Assembly (NCBI GenBank): GCA_945893145.1
Contig: CAMDDZ010000004.1
Location: 61,363-125,362, forward strand
From: Rhodoplanes serenus
GTDB lineage: Bacteria; Pseudomonadota; Alphaproteobacteria; Rhizobiales; Xanthobacteraceae
DNA: 64,000 nucleotides
Reading direction: 5' to 3'
A model generated the notes under the pieces. That model worked only from the letters and a program-made list of their open reading frames with translations, was not told the DNA's origin and did no database searches. Shown one piece after another: positions 32,177-41,180 of this stretch; the first letter of the stretch is position 1; each line of letters starts with the position of its first letter. The position numbers and the translations under genes were made by a program.

Positions 32177-32854
32177 TCAATGGGCCGCCGTCGCCGCTTT
32201 TGCCGCCGAGTCGCCGGTCCGGAAGCGCTCTAGACGCTGAAAACGCGCCAAAAACGTGCTGATCGCGGGTCCGGCTAGCGCCGCAGCATGTACCACATTT
32301 GACCGGCCCAATGCCAAATCCAATTGGGCGTTGGAGAATCGCGTGATCACCGCGATTTGCCCGACGTCGTCCCGGGAATACAGGGTGCTGGCGAGCTTTT
32401 TTACGCCGTCCGGGCGGGCCTCGGCCGCATGCAGCAGGGCCACGACCTTGTCCCGCATGAGGGCCCCTTCGACCTTGGCGAAACCGGCGACAACATCGCC
32501 GGCCTTGCCGGCGATGGCGAGCGCATCGAGTGCCGCGCGAGCCAGAAGCTGCTCGGTGAAGTCCACGAGACCGGGTGTCACGCGGACCTCACGCTTGAAC
32601 CCGCGGGCAAACGCGTTGCGCTTGATCGCCTCCGCGAGCGCGTCTTTGGTCGCCGTGACCCAGACGCCGCGCCCTGGAAGCTTGCGCTTGAGATCGGGCA
32701 CGACGCCGTCCGGGCCGATGACGAAACGGATCATCTCGGCCTCAGGCTTGGCCGTCCGCGAGACGAGGCAAAGCCGTTCGATGCCGCGCGCGCTCTTGCG
32801 CGGTCCGGTGTCGAGCTCGGCGTTGTCGATTTCGGCCAGCATCTCGCGTTCCAT
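32177..32854 (-). CDS. YlxR/DUF448 RNA-binding protein with L7Ae-like C-terminal part
   Basis: 225 residues. The first half is the YlxR/DUF448 fold: RLCLVSRTAKPEAEMIRFVI, LPGRGVWVTA and AFARGFKREV are its hallmarks. The second half (about 110-200: GDVVAGFAKVEGALMRDKVVALLHAAEARPDG) resembles the L7Ae/L30e RNA-binding fold, a fusion common in this class. YlxR-type proteins bind nucleic acid; in some bacteria they act on RNase P or transcription. Located between nusA (5-base gap) and infB (21-base gap), its standard position. Confidence 0.9.
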   Translation of the reverse strand: MEREMLAEIDNAELDTGPRKSARGIERLCLVSRTAKPEAEMIRFVIGPDGVVPDLKRKLPGRGVWVTATKDALAEAIKRNAFARGFKREVRVTPGLVDFTEQLLARAALDALAIAGKAGDVVAGFAKVEGALMRDKVVALLHAAEARPDGVKKLASTLYSRDDVGQIAVITRFSNAQLDLALGRSNVVHAAALAGPAISTFLARFQRLERFRTGDSAAKAATAAH

Positions 32855-32859
32855 GCTCC

Positions 32860-34461
32860 TTAAGCTGGCGTCGGCTCGGCTTCCGCCGCAGCCTCAGGCG
32901 GCGGCGCGAGATCGGCCTCGGTGACCCAGCCGGCCTTGAGACGGGCCTGCATGATCATCGCTTCGGCTTCCTCGCGCGACAGTTCGAAACCGTCGAGGAT
33001 GCCAGGCTCGCGCTTGCTCTCGCCGTCCTTGCGCTCGGTCCAGCCGACCAGATCGTCGGTGGCGCAACCGGCCAGGTCCTCAACCGACTTGACGCCGTTC
33101 TCGCCGAACTTGACCAGCATTGCGGTGGTGACGCCGGGCACCTCTCTGACCGCGTCCTCGACGCCAAGCTCGGTGCGCTTGGAGTCAAGTTCGCCTTCGA
33201 TCTTGGCGAGATATTCTTTGGCGCGGGTCTGCAATTCGCGCGCGGTGTCCTCATCGAAACCTTCGATGCCGGAGATTTCCTTTTCGTCCACCATCGCGAG
33301 ATCCTCCACCGAGCTAAAGCCTTCGGAGGCGAGCAACTGGCCCACCACTTCGTCGACGTCGAGCGACTCCATGAACACCTTGGTGCGGTTCTGGAACTCG
33401 GCCTGACGGCGCTCGGACTCCTCCTGCTCGGTCAGAATGTCGATGTCCCAGCCGGTGAGCTGCGAAGCGAGACGCACGTTCTGTCCACGGCGGCCGATGG
33501 CGAGCGAAAGCTGCGCGTCGGGCACCACCACCTCGATGCGCTCGCGCTCCTCGTCGAGCACGACCTTGGCGACTTCCGCCGGCGCCAGCGCGTTGACCAC
33601 GAAGGTCGCGATGTCCTGCGACCACGGGATGATGTCGATCTTCTCGCCTTGCAGCTCGGTCACCACCGCCTGCACGCGCGAGCCGCGCATGCCGACGCAG
33701 GCGCCGACCGGATCGACCGAAGAATCGCGCGAAATCACCGCGATTTTTGCGCGTGAACCCGGATCGCGGGCGACCGCCTTGACCTCGACGATGCCGTCGT
33801 AGATTTCCGGCACCTCTTGGGCGAACAGCTTCGCCATGAATTGCGGATGCGTGCGCGAGAGGAAAATTTGCGGGCCGCGAGGTTCGCGCCGCACGTCGTA
33901 GATGAAAGCGCGCACCCGGTCGCCGTTGCGCAGCGTCTCGCGCGGCAGCATCTCGTCGCGGCGCACGATGGCCTCGCCGCGGCCGAGATCGACGACCACG
34001 TTGCCGTATTCGACGCGCTTGACGGTGCCGTTGACAATGTCGCCGATGCGATCCTTGTATTCCTGATATTGCCGGTCGCGCTCCGCCTCGCGCACCTTCT
34101 GCACAATGACCTGCTTGGCCGATTGGGCAGCGATGCGGCCGTATTCGAGCGGCGGCAGCGTATCGGCGATGGTGTCGCCGACCTGCGCCGCAGGATTGCG
34201 CTTGCGCGCGCCCTCGACGCTGATCTGGTTGGAGGGGTTCTCGACGCTATCGACCACCAGCATGTGGCGCGACAGCTTGAGCTCGCCGGTCTTGGCGTTG
34301 ATCTCGGCGTGGACGTCGGTCTCGGCGCCGTAGCGCGAGCGCGCCGCCTTGGCGATCGCGTCTTCCATTGCGGTGACCACGATGGTGCGGTCGATCGACT
34401 TCTCGCGGGCCACCGCATCCGCGATCTGCAACAGCTCGAGCCTGTTGGCGCTGACAGCCAT
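32860..34461 (-). CDS. nusA: Transcription elongation/termination factor NusA
   Basis: Binds RNA polymerase and nascent RNA and modulates pausing, termination and antitermination. 533 residues in order: N-terminal RNAP-binding domain (1-130), S1 (about 135-200, [21 protein letters not shown]), KH1 ([18 protein letters not shown]), KH2 ([15 protein letters not shown]), then two helix-hairpin-helix acidic repeats (about 360-500). Both KH GxxG loops are intact. It follows rimP by 3 bases. A candidate attenuator lies upstream of rimP, where NusA autoregulation would act. Confidence 0.97.
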   Translation of the reverse strand: MAVSANRLELLQIADAVAREKSIDRTIVVTAMEDAIAKAARSRYGAETDVHAEINAKTGELKLSRHMLVVDSVENPSNQISVEGARKRNPAAQVGDTIADTLPPLEYGRIAAQSAKQVIVQKVREAERDRQYQEYKDRIGDIVNGTVKRVEYGNVVVDLGRGEAIVRRDEMLPRETLRNGDRVRAFIYDVRREPRGPQIFLSRTHPQFMAKLFAQEVPEIYDGIVEVKAVARDPGSRAKIAVISRDSSVDPVGACVGMRGSRVQAVVTELQGEKIDIIPWSQDIATFVVNALAPAEVAKVVLDEERERIEVVVPDAQLSLAIGRRGQNVRLASQLTGWDIDILTEQEESERRQAEFQNRTKVFMESLDVDEVVGQLLASEGFSSVEDLAMVDEKEISGIEGFDEDTARELQTRAKEYLAKIEGELDSKRTELGVEDAVREVPGVTTAMLVKFGENGVKSVEDLAGCATDDLVGWTERKDGESKREPGILDGFELSREEAEAMIMQARLKAGWVTEADLAPPPEAAAEAEPTPA

Positions 34462-34464
34462 CGC

Positions 34465-35160
34465 TCATTCTCCTTCGTGCTGTGCGCCGCCGGCTTGGTT
34501 GCCGGGTGCGCGCTGGAATTTGTTGTGGGGGCGGGAACGTCCCGCCGGGTTGTGCCGGTTGTCGTTGGCGGCGAGCTCACCCTGAGCTTCACGCTCGCCT
34601 TGCTTGCTGCGTCGAAGCGCTTCGGCGATCAGAGCATCGGTCAAGACGAGCTTGGCTTCCGCCATCTCCTCGATCGGAAGCAGAACCTCATTCGGCTCGC
34701 CGGCCTCGAGATCGTCACGCTGGATGCGTGCCGCATCGCCGACCGCGCCGATCAGCATGCCGCGGAAGCGTTTGCGTCCATCGGCTGCCGCCACCGCCAT
34801 CTCGATCTTCACAATGTTGCCGGCGTAACGCTCGAAGTCCGAGCGCCGCACCAGCGGGCGATCGATGCCCGGCGAGGAAACTTCCAAATGGTAGGCGCGG
34901 TCGATCGGATCGGCGGCATCGAGCACCGGTGACAGCGCGCGCGAAGTCACCTCGCAATCCTCGACCCTCATACTGCCATCGGGCCGTTCGGCCATGATCT
35001 GCACGGTGCAGCCGTCAGAGCCGGACACGCGCACGCGCACCAGCCGATAACCCAAATCCGCCAGCACAGGCTCAGCGATCGCAGCGACGCGGGCACCTAC
35101 GCCCTGTTCCACGATCAGGCGCCGCTCGGCGTTTTCCGCAGTTGCGACAGAATCAGTCAT
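34465..35160 (-). CDS. rimP: Ribosome maturation factor RimP
   Basis: Needed for correct 30S assembly, binding early intermediates. 231 residues: the N-terminal alpha/beta domain shows [22 protein letters not shown] and [39 protein letters not shown] is the strongest family block; the SH3-like C-terminal domain is followed by a 50-residue basic low-complexity tail, long for the family. First gene of the rimP-nusA-ylxR-infB-rbfA-truB-rpsO group. Confidence 0.95.
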   Translation of the reverse strand: MTDSVATAENAERRLIVEQGVGARVAAIAEPVLADLGYRLVRVRVSGSDGCTVQIMAERPDGSMRVEDCEVTSRALSPVLDAADPIDRAYHLEVSSPGIDRPLVRRSDFERYAGNIVKIEMAVAAADGRKRFRGMLIGAVGDAARIQRDDLEAGEPNEVLLPIEEMAEAKLVLTDALIAEALRRSKQGEREAQGELAANDNRHNPAGRSRPHNKFQRAPGNQAGGAQHEGE

Positions 35161-35238
35161 CCGTCCGTTCGTTATCCGTAAGGCACTGTTTCGTTTTGCT
35201 TTTTCCGATACCCGGCGTCTTTTTGGCGCTCAGGTAAC

Positions 35239-35269
35239 AAAAAAGAGCGGGTCCCGGGGGGCCCACTCT
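35239..35269 (-). terminator. Intrinsic terminator/attenuator in the rimP leader
   Basis: On the minus strand, AGAGTGGGCC pairs with GGGACCCGCTCT (about 11 bp, one U-G wobble and one mismatch), followed by TTTTTG. No minus-strand gene lies between it and the next one upstream (trmB, separated by a + strand gene), so it can only act on the rimP-nusA leader transcript. It lies about 80 bases upstream of rimP. Confidence 0.6.
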
Positions 35270-35378
35270 CAAAAACCGATCGGATCATCCGACCGTTATG
35301 AGGGTCCATACAGAGCGTCCGTATAGACGGGCGGAATATAGCCATTTGGTGTCAGGGCGCAAGGGTGGTGCGAGGGTC

Positions 35379-35404
35379 GGCAAGGCACTGCGGCAAGGCA
35401 CTGC
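35379..35404. repeat. 13-bp tandem direct repeat
   Basis: GGCAAGGCACTGC occurs twice head-to-tail in the divergent rimP/DUF2336 gap. Apart from this and the rimP leader hairpin, 35161-35495 shows no gene or RNA. Confidence 0.6.
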
Positions 35405-35495
35405 AGCATGGCTAACGGTTCCTTCACCTCACCGCTTTAACGTGAACGTGAGCGAATTCGCTGCTGGGCCGCCAGTGGCTGGCAAGGTTTTGTTA

Positions 35496-36587
35496 ATGCC
35501 CGCGACCGCGTCGCTGATCCCCGAACTCGAATACATCATTCAGAACGGCTCGTATCGCAAACGGGCCGATGCGCTTGAGCGTATCGCGCGGCTGTTCGCC
35601 GACGGTGCAGAGAAATTCAGCGAAGACCACATCGGTCTGTTCGACGACGTGCTGTGCCAGCTCGTCGTCGAGATCGAAACCAAGGCGCTCGCCGAACTCT
35701 CGACGCAACTCGCGCCGATCGCCAATGCGCCGGCCGGGCTGATGCGCAAGCTCGCACACGACGACGATATTGCGGTGGCGGGGCCGGTGATCACGCAATC
35801 GCAGCGGCTCAAGGAAAACGATCTTGTCGATATCGCCAAGACCAAGGGCCAGGCGCATCTCTTCGCCATGTCGGGCCGCAAAGACATTGGCGAGGCGGTC
35901 ACCGACGTGCTGGTGACGCGCGGCGATGTCGACGTCATCCGCAAGATGGCCGACAACGCTTCGGCAAAGATTTCGGACGGCGCGTTCTCGACGCTGGTCA
36001 AACGGTCCGAGGGCGACGGCGTGCTGGCCGAGAAGGTCGGCATGCGACCGGATATTCCGCCGCACCTGTTCCGCGACCTACTGGTGCGCGCGACCGCGCT
36101 GGTGCAGCAGCGCCTGTTGGCGTCGGCCAAACCCGAGACGCAGGCTGAAATCCAGCGCGTGCTCGACAAGGTTTCTAAGGATTTCGGCAAGCAGTCTTCG
36201 CGTGATTACGCCGCGGCAATGCGCGTGGTGAGCGACCTGCATCAGTCGAAGAAGCTCGGCGAGCCGGAACTGGTCGAATTCGCCAAGCTGAAAAAGTACG
36301 AGGAGACGGTGGCGGCGCTCTCGGCGCTCTGCGGCGTGCCGGTCGAAACCGCGGATCGGCTGATGGGCGGCGATCGGCCGGATCCGATCCTTATTCTTTG
36401 CAAGGCTGCGGGTTTCGGCTGGCCCACCGCGAAACAAATCATTATGGCGCGGCCGGGCCTCAAGGGCACCTCCAGCCAGGCGCTCGACGAGTCCTATGCG
36501 CATTTCGATAAACTGTCGCCGTCAACCGCCCAGCGCGTGGTGCGGTTCTGGCAGGTGCGCGATCCCGACGGCAACGCGGCCGCTTAG
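35496..36587 (+). CDS. DUF2336 domain protein
   Basis: Cytoplasmic alpha-helical protein of 363 residues, typical of alphaproteobacteria. ATG at 35496 (MPATASLIPELEYIIQNGS) is chosen because upstream codons are not protein-like; AAGG precedes it by 9 bases. The DUF2336 region spans about 20-270 and is built of HEAT-like helical repeats (LFDDVLCQLVVEIETKALAELS; ISDGAFSTLVKRSEGDGVLAEKV). The C-terminal 90 residues (LSALCGVPVETADRLMGGDRPDPILILCKAAGF) are also conserved in the family. No catalytic motif is seen. Divergent from rimP. Confidence 0.85.
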   Translation: MPATASLIPELEYIIQNGSYRKRADALERIARLFADGAEKFSEDHIGLFDDVLCQLVVEIETKALAELSTQLAPIANAPAGLMRKLAHDDDIAVAGPVITQSQRLKENDLVDIAKTKGQAHLFAMSGRKDIGEAVTDVLVTRGDVDVIRKMADNASAKISDGAFSTLVKRSEGDGVLAEKVGMRPDIPPHLFRDLLVRATALVQQRLLASAKPETQAEIQRVLDKVSKDFGKQSSRDYAAAMRVVSDLHQSKKLGEPELVEFAKLKKYEETVAALSALCGVPVETADRLMGGDRPDPILILCKAAGFGWPTAKQIIMARPGLKGTSSQALDESYAHFDKLSPSTAQRVVRFWQVRDPDGNAAA

Positions 36588-36601
36588 GGCTTAGGCCTTC
36601 T

Positions 36602-37294
36602 CTATTTCTTTTTTCGGAAAATCAAATAGCAGGGCACTCGGCCCTCACGCTTGGCTTTGGCCTCGTAGCGCGTCTCGGTGAAGCCCTGCCACGGCTTGCG
36701 CCAATCGTCCGCTTGTTCGGCGGTCCATTCGAAGCCGGCCGAGCGCAGCAACCGCACGAGTGTCCAGGCGACATAATCGGGAATGTCGCTAGCGAAGCGA
36801 AATTCGCCACTGGGCCGGAGCAGGCGCGCGATCTGCGCAACGCTTTCGTCCTGTACGAAGCGCCGTTTCCAGTGCCGCCGCTTCGGCCACGGATCGGGAT
36901 AAAGCAGATCGATGCGCGCCAGCGACGCGGGCGGCAGCCATGGCAGGAGTTCTGTGGCGTCGCCGTGATAGAGGCGGATGTTGGCGAGTTTCTTGTCGTC
37001 GATGGCGGCGAGTGCCTTGGCCATGCCGTTGATGAACGGCTCGATGCCGATGAAGCCGGTGCGCGGATGCCGCTCGGCCTCGGCGATCAGGTGCTCGCCG
37101 CCGCCGAAGCCGCTTTCCAGACGAACGTCGTCAACGCCGTCGAACAATGTGCGCAGGTCGCCCGGCGGCGCGGCGGAAGGATTGAGCGCGAGCTGCGGCA
37201 GCAGCGTGTCGAGCAACGCCGCCTGGCGCGGCTTGAGCGGGTGTCCCTTGCGCCGGCCGAAGAAAGCGCCAGTTCGTCGGTTCTCCGGGTCCAT
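36602..37294 (-). CDS. trmB: tRNA (guanine-N7-)-methyltransferase TrmB
   Basis: Methylates G46 in the tRNA variable loop using SAM. 230 residues. The SAM loop is LESGFGGGEHL (the usual E-I-G-F-G-x-G), then FIGIEPFINGMAKAL, and the catalytic block LLYPDPWPKRRHWKRRFV. ATG at 37294 is preferred: the frame upstream of it (MPGLVPGIAVF) is translated palindromic repeat. Downstream of metK, source of its SAM, on the same strand. Confidence 0.94.
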   Translation of the reverse strand: MDPENRRTGAFFGRRKGHPLKPRQAALLDTLLPQLALNPSAAPPGDLRTLFDGVDDVRLESGFGGGEHLIAEAERHPRTGFIGIEPFINGMAKALAAIDDKKLANIRLYHGDATELLPWLPPASLARIDLLYPDPWPKRRHWKRRFVQDESVAQIARLLRPSGEFRFASDIPDYVAWTLVRLLRSAGFEWTAEQADDWRKPWQGFTETRYEAKAKREGRVPCYLIFRKKK

Positions 37295-37311
37295 GGGCGC
37301 ACTATCAAAAA

Positions 37312-37339
37312 CGGCAATGCCCGGCACAAGGCCGGGCAT
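37312..37339 (-). terminator. Palindromic repeat that can end metK transcripts
   Basis: ATGCCCGGC/GCCGGGCAT stem of 9 bp with a 5-base loop, followed on the minus strand by TGCCGTTTTTG. It lies 30 bases after the metK stop and 23 before trmB. Same repeat class as at 10226, 10564 and 15895. Confidence 0.5.
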
Positions 37340-37368
37340 GACTTAGAATCTGTTGCTGAACGAGCGGG

Positions 37369-38640
37369 TTATTTCATCGCGCTCTTGAGCTGGCTAACCA
37401 GATTGGTCTGCTCCCAGGAGAAGCCGCCGTCCTTGTCGGGTGCGCGGCCGAAATGGCCATAGGCCGCGGTGCGCCGGTAGATCGGACGGTTGAGCTTCAG
37501 CGAGCGGCGGATGTTGGTCGGCGTCAGCCGGAAGATTTCCGGCAGCACCTTCTCGAGCTTCTTTTCGTCGACCTTGCCGGTGCCATGGGTATCGACCAGC
37601 ACCGACATCGGGTCGGCAACGCCAATCGCGTAGGCGACCTGAATGGTGCAGCGCTCGGCGAGACCGGCCGCCACCACGTTCTTGGCCAGATAGCGTGTCG
37701 CGTAAGCCGCCGAGCGGTCGACCTTGGTCGGGTCCTTGCCGGAGAACGCACCGCCGCCGTGCGGCGCATAGCCGCCGTAGGTGTCGACGATGATCTTGCG
37801 TCCGGTAAGGCCGCAGTCGCCATCCGGTCCGCCGACCACGAAGTTGCCGGTCGGGTTGACCAGGAAGTCGGCCGGCTTCTTCGGCATCCAGCCCTTCGGC
37901 AGCGCGGACTCGACCGCGTCGCCGATCAGGTCCTTGACCATGCCGGGGGTGTATTTCTTGCCGTTGCGGCTCTCCGCATTGTGCTGCGTCGAGACGACGA
38001 CCTTGGTGCAGCCGACCGGCTTGCCGCCGACGTATTGCACTGTCACCTGACTCTTGGCGTCGGGCTGAAGATCGTGCAACTGGCCGGAGCGGCGCTTGTC
38101 GGACAGCACCTTCAGGATTTTGTGTGCGAAGTAGATGGGCGCCGGCATGAAGGAGCCCTTCTCATAGACTTCGCTCTCGGTGCAGGCGTAACCGAACATC
38201 ATACCTTGGTCGCCAGCGCCTTCCTCCTCGCCGCCCTTTTTCTTCTTGGCGTTGACGCCCATCGCGATATCGGGCGATTGGCCGTGGAGCAGCACCTCGA
38301 CGTCGGCGCCGTGATACGAGAAGCCGTTCTGGTCGTAGCCGATGTCCTTGACCACGCCGCGGGCGATCTCGGTGATCAGCTCGCGATCCACCACCGAAAT
38401 ACCGTGGATGGTCTTGAAGAGCTGCCCGCGGCCTTCGCCGGCCACCACGATCTTGTTGGTGGTGCAGAGCGTCTCGCAACCCAGCCGGGTGTTGATCTGG
38501 CTGTCGTCGGCGATGCCGAGCTTGACGTCCCGCTCAATGAAGGCGTCCAGAATGGCGTCGGAAATCTGGTCGCAGACTTTGTCCGGGTGACCCTCGGACA
38601 CGGATTCGCTGGTGAACAGGTAGTTGGCGCGAGACGACAA
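37369..38640 (-). CDS. metK: S-adenosylmethionine synthase
   Basis: Makes SAM from methionine and ATP. 423 residues. Blocks: [19 protein letters not shown] (ATP and Mg sites), the flexible loop and [13 protein letters not shown], the P-loop-like [19 protein letters not shown], and the C-terminal DGGFSWEQ. The 25-30 extra residues relative to E. coli include a Lys/Glu-rich insert ([12 protein letters not shown]) between strands. GAGGAG precedes the ATG. It lies downstream of the XRE regulator, the praR-metK order known in rhizobia. The 231-base gap upstream shows no riboswitch fold that I could recognise. Confidence 0.96.
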   Translation of the reverse strand: MSSRANYLFTSESVSEGHPDKVCDQISDAILDAFIERDVKLGIADDSQINTRLGCETLCTTNKIVVAGEGRGQLFKTIHGISVVDRELITEIARGVVKDIGYDQNGFSYHGADVEVLLHGQSPDIAMGVNAKKKKGGEEEGAGDQGMMFGYACTESEVYEKGSFMPAPIYFAHKILKVLSDKRRSGQLHDLQPDAKSQVTVQYVGGKPVGCTKVVVSTQHNAESRNGKKYTPGMVKDLIGDAVESALPKGWMPKKPADFLVNPTGNFVVGGPDGDCGLTGRKIIVDTYGGYAPHGGGAFSGKDPTKVDRSAAYATRYLAKNVVAAGLAERCTIQVAYAIGVADPMSVLVDTHGTGKVDEKKLEKVLPEIFRLTPTNIRRSLKLNRPIYRRTAAYGHFGRAPDKDGGFSWEQTNLVSQLKSAMK

Positions 38641-38871
38641 GGCAGACTCCTCGAAGGGGCGGGCGTTGGCAGCCGCGCTGGGCGATCGGAGCGGTGTTTT
38701 TTGCAGTGTCCTAGAGCGCGGTCAAGATGTGGGCAGTCGTGGGCAATCGCCTAAGTCGAGCTTGAAGCGCGCTTTGGGCGTGCTGAGCTCATGCTTGAGC
38801 GGCTTTTGGGCTGTCTTTGAGCTGTTCTTGGGTTGTTTTATGGGGTCGTATTGGAGCGGCGCGCTGAGGGC

Positions 38872-39285
38872 TCAGCGCTCGCTATCGCCCACAATCTGCT
38901 CGACGAGATCGACGATGCGGCGGCGCAGTTTGGCGTCCTTGATCCGCATGAAGGCTTTGGTCAGTGCCAGGCCATCCGAGGTGGCAAGAAAATCGGACAC
39001 GTAGGCAGGCGACGGCGCCTCGGACCCCGCGACGGGATGGTGTCCGGGTACGTTCGGCGCACCTTCGAAGAAGAACTCCACCGGCACTTGCAAGGTGTGC
39101 GAAATCTGTTGGAGCCGCGATGCGCCGATGCGGTTCGCGCCCTTTTCGTATTTTTGCACTTGCTGAAATGTGAGGCCGAGTGCGTCGCCGAGCTTCTCTT
39201 GGCTCATGCCCAGCATCATGCGACGCATACGTACGCGCGCGCCCACGTGTTTGTCCGTGGGGTTCGGCGCCTTCTTTGCGATCAT
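38872..39285 (-). CDS. XRE-family regulator (PraR/PhrR-like)
   Basis: DNA-binding repressor-type protein of 137 residues. Cro/C1 helix-turn-helix at about 15-70: VGARVRMRRMMLGMSQEKLGDALGLTFQQVQKYEKGANR. A short C-terminal helical region (AKLRRRIVDLVEQIV) likely dimerises. The position directly upstream of metK and the sequence type match PraR/PhrR of rhizobia, which controls attachment and quorum-sensing genes; equivalence here is inference. ATG at 39285 has GAGGGA 5 bases upstream. A palindrome 137 bases upstream could be its own operator. Confidence 0.88.
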   Translation of the reverse strand: MIAKKAPNPTDKHVGARVRMRRMMLGMSQEKLGDALGLTFQQVQKYEKGANRIGASRLQQISHTLQVPVEFFFEGAPNVPGHHPVAGSEAPSPAYVSDFLATSDGLALTKAFMRIKDAKLRRRIVDLVEQIVGDSER

Positions 39286-39421
39286 CTGTCCCTCAGCTCC
39301 TTCTATTTTTTGAGGTAATGCGCATAGATCATTCCCATGCGCAATCCGTGATTTGCGTGCGCGCGTTGCCGCGGTCAAAAAATTATGAAAGTGCGGCTCA
39401 ATTTTTCCGAGTATTGTGTTT

Positions 39422-39442
39422 CGTGTCGGGAAAATCCTGACA
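39422..39442. promoter_or_regulatory. Palindrome upstream of the XRE regulator
   Basis: GTGTC-G-GGA-AAA-TCC-T-GACAC: 8 of 9 arm positions are symmetric, in an AT-rich stretch (39380-39450) that should contain the XRE promoter. No T run follows, so it looks like an operator. The remainder of 39286-39554 is otherwise empty. Confidence 0.4.
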
Positions 39443-39554
39443 CAGTTTGACTAAAGTCAGCGACGCCCGCGCTGCATTAGTCGCGCGACTCTTCAAATAG
39501 GTTCAAACACGGCGCCTTATTTTTGCAATTTGCGCGCTAGTGGTAACATTCGCA

Positions 39555-41180
39555 TCAATTTCGCCGCATGCGCCGCCGCAGCGTTATCGCGATACCACCA
39601 ATCAGCATCAGCCCGGCAATGGCATCGCCGACGCGATCATAGATGGTCGGCGCGACGCTCTTGGGTAGCGGGGAGTCGAGCACGCCCTCAACGCCGAGCG
39701 GCAGCGCTTTGATGGTACGCCCGAGCGGATCGATCACCGCCGAAATTCCGGTGTTGGCGGCACGCACCAGCGGCAGTCCGTGTTCGATAGAGCGCACACG
39801 CGCTTGTTGTAAATGCTGATAGGGGCCGCTGCTCACGCCGAACCAGCCATCGTTGGTGAGGTTGAGCAGCCAGCCGGGCCGCTGGTCGCGCGGCACCGCG
39901 TCACTCGGGAAGACAACTTCATAGCAGATGAGTGGCACGAAACGCGGCGCGCGCGGCACCTCGAGCGTGCGGCGGCGATCGCCGGGAACGAATCCGCCCG
40001 GCACTTTGGTGAGTTGCATCAGGCCGATGCTTTCGAGGAATTCCTGGAACGGCAGGAATTCGCCGAACGGCACCAGATGGACTTTGTCATAGACCGACAG
40101 GATCGAGCCGTCGTGATCGATGACATAGACCGAATTGTAAGCCTTGGTGAGCGGCGCGCCGGGCGCGAGTTCGGGCGCGCGCACCGCGCCGGTGATCAAC
40201 ACCGTGCCGGGCGGCAAGAGCTCTGCGATCTGCGCGAGCGCATCGGGTTCGCGCGCGAGCAGGAACGGAAACGCCGACTCCGGCCAGATCAGATGCGTCG
40301 CGTCGCGCACGCCGGTCGATTGCGGTCCGGTCGAGCGGTCTGACAGCGCGAGGTACTGGCTCATCACGCGTTGCTTGGCGCCGTAATTGAATTTGTCGTC
40401 CTGCTGAAGATTGGGCTGCATGATCCGCAGCCGCACGCCATCGACGAAGGTCGTCGGCGCTTGCGAAAGGCGCAACGCACCGAGTACCGCGAGCGCCGCC
40501 AGCACGACGGCGCTCAATGTCAGCGGCAGCCAGGGCCGTGGCGTGTCCGAGCGCTCGTCGGCGAACGCCGCCGGACTTGCAAAGATGGCAACCGCGATGA
40601 AGGTCAGCCCCCAGATGCCGAACACGGCGGCGGACTGCGCTAGCACCAGCGGGCCGGTCAGCGCATAGCCGATGGTGTTCCAGGGGAAGCCGGTGAACAG
40701 GTGGCCGCGCAGCCATTCGGTCACGGTGAGCGCCACCGCCAATGCAAGGAAGCGCGTCGGGCCGCGCGTCCACAGCAGCCGCGCCAATGCGAAACCGGAT
40801 GCGGTGTAAAGCGCAAGAAACGCGGGCAGGCCTGCGACCGCGACCGGCAGCAGGTAGCCGAAATTCTTGGCGTCGACCAAGAAGGCGTAGCCGACCCAGT
40901 AGAGGCCCGCGAGAAAATAGCCGAAGCCGAAGCACCAGCCTGCCAAAGCCGCGCTTGGCAGGCCGCCAAGACGGCCAGCGGCCGCGCCATCCACCAGCCA
41001 GATCATCACCGGAAGCGTGACGAACAGCACCGGCCAGGCATCGATCGGCGCCATCGCGAGCGCCGAGATCGCGCCCGCCGAAAATGCGATCAGCGCGCGC
41101 CGCCAGCCCCAGGCAAGCACGACGCCGTGCGCCAGCCGGGTGGGTGAAAGCGTGCGCGGGCTCGTTTCGGTGAGCGTCAC
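39555..41180 (-). CDS. lnt: Apolipoprotein N-acyltransferase
   Basis: Inner-membrane enzyme adding the third acyl chain to lipoproteins. 541 residues: about seven N-terminal membrane helices (to about 240), a periplasmic nitrilase-fold domain (250-505) and a final helix. The catalytic triad Glu301 (WPESAFPF), Lys366 (YDKVHLVPFGEFLP) and Cys419 (LICYEVVFP) is complete. Last gene of the miaB-phoH-ybeY-corC-lnt cluster; its start overlaps the corC-like stop by 4 bases. Confidence 0.95.
   Translation of the reverse strand: MTLTETSPRTLSPTRLAHGVVLAWGWRRALIAFSAGAISALAMAPIDAWPVLFVTLPVMIWLVDGAAAGRLGGLPSAALAGWCFGFGYFLAGLYWVGYAFLVDAKNFGYLLPVAVAGLPAFLALYTASGFALARLLWTRGPTRFLALAVALTVTEWLRGHLFTGFPWNTIGYALTGPLVLAQSAAVFGIWGLTFIAVAIFASPAAFADERSDTPRPWLPLTLSAVVLAALAVLGALRLSQAPTTFVDGVRLRIMQPNLQQDDKFNYGAKQRVMSQYLALSDRSTGPQSTGVRDATHLIWPESAFPFLLAREPDALAQIAELLPPGTVLITGAVRAPELAPGAPLTKAYNSVYVIDHDGSILSVYDKVHLVPFGEFLPFQEFLESIGLMQLTKVPGGFVPGDRRRTLEVPRAPRFVPLICYEVVFPSDAVPRDQRPGWLLNLTNDGWFGVSSGPYQHLQQARVRSIEHGLPLVRAANTGISAVIDPLGRTIKALPLGVEGVLDSPLPKSVAPTIYDRVGDAIAGLMLIGGIAITLRRRMRRN

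Noticed and set aside
35161..35495. tRNA gene upstream of rimP, as in enterobacteria
   Set aside because: No T-loop (GTTCRANYC) or acceptor pairing found on either strand.
38641..38871. Possible SAM-related riboswitch or small protein upstream of metK
   Set aside because: I could not draw a SAM-II, SAM/SAH or similar fold, and the only open stretch (Lys/Pro/Ser-rich) has no start codon or ribosome site. A covariance-model scan would decide.
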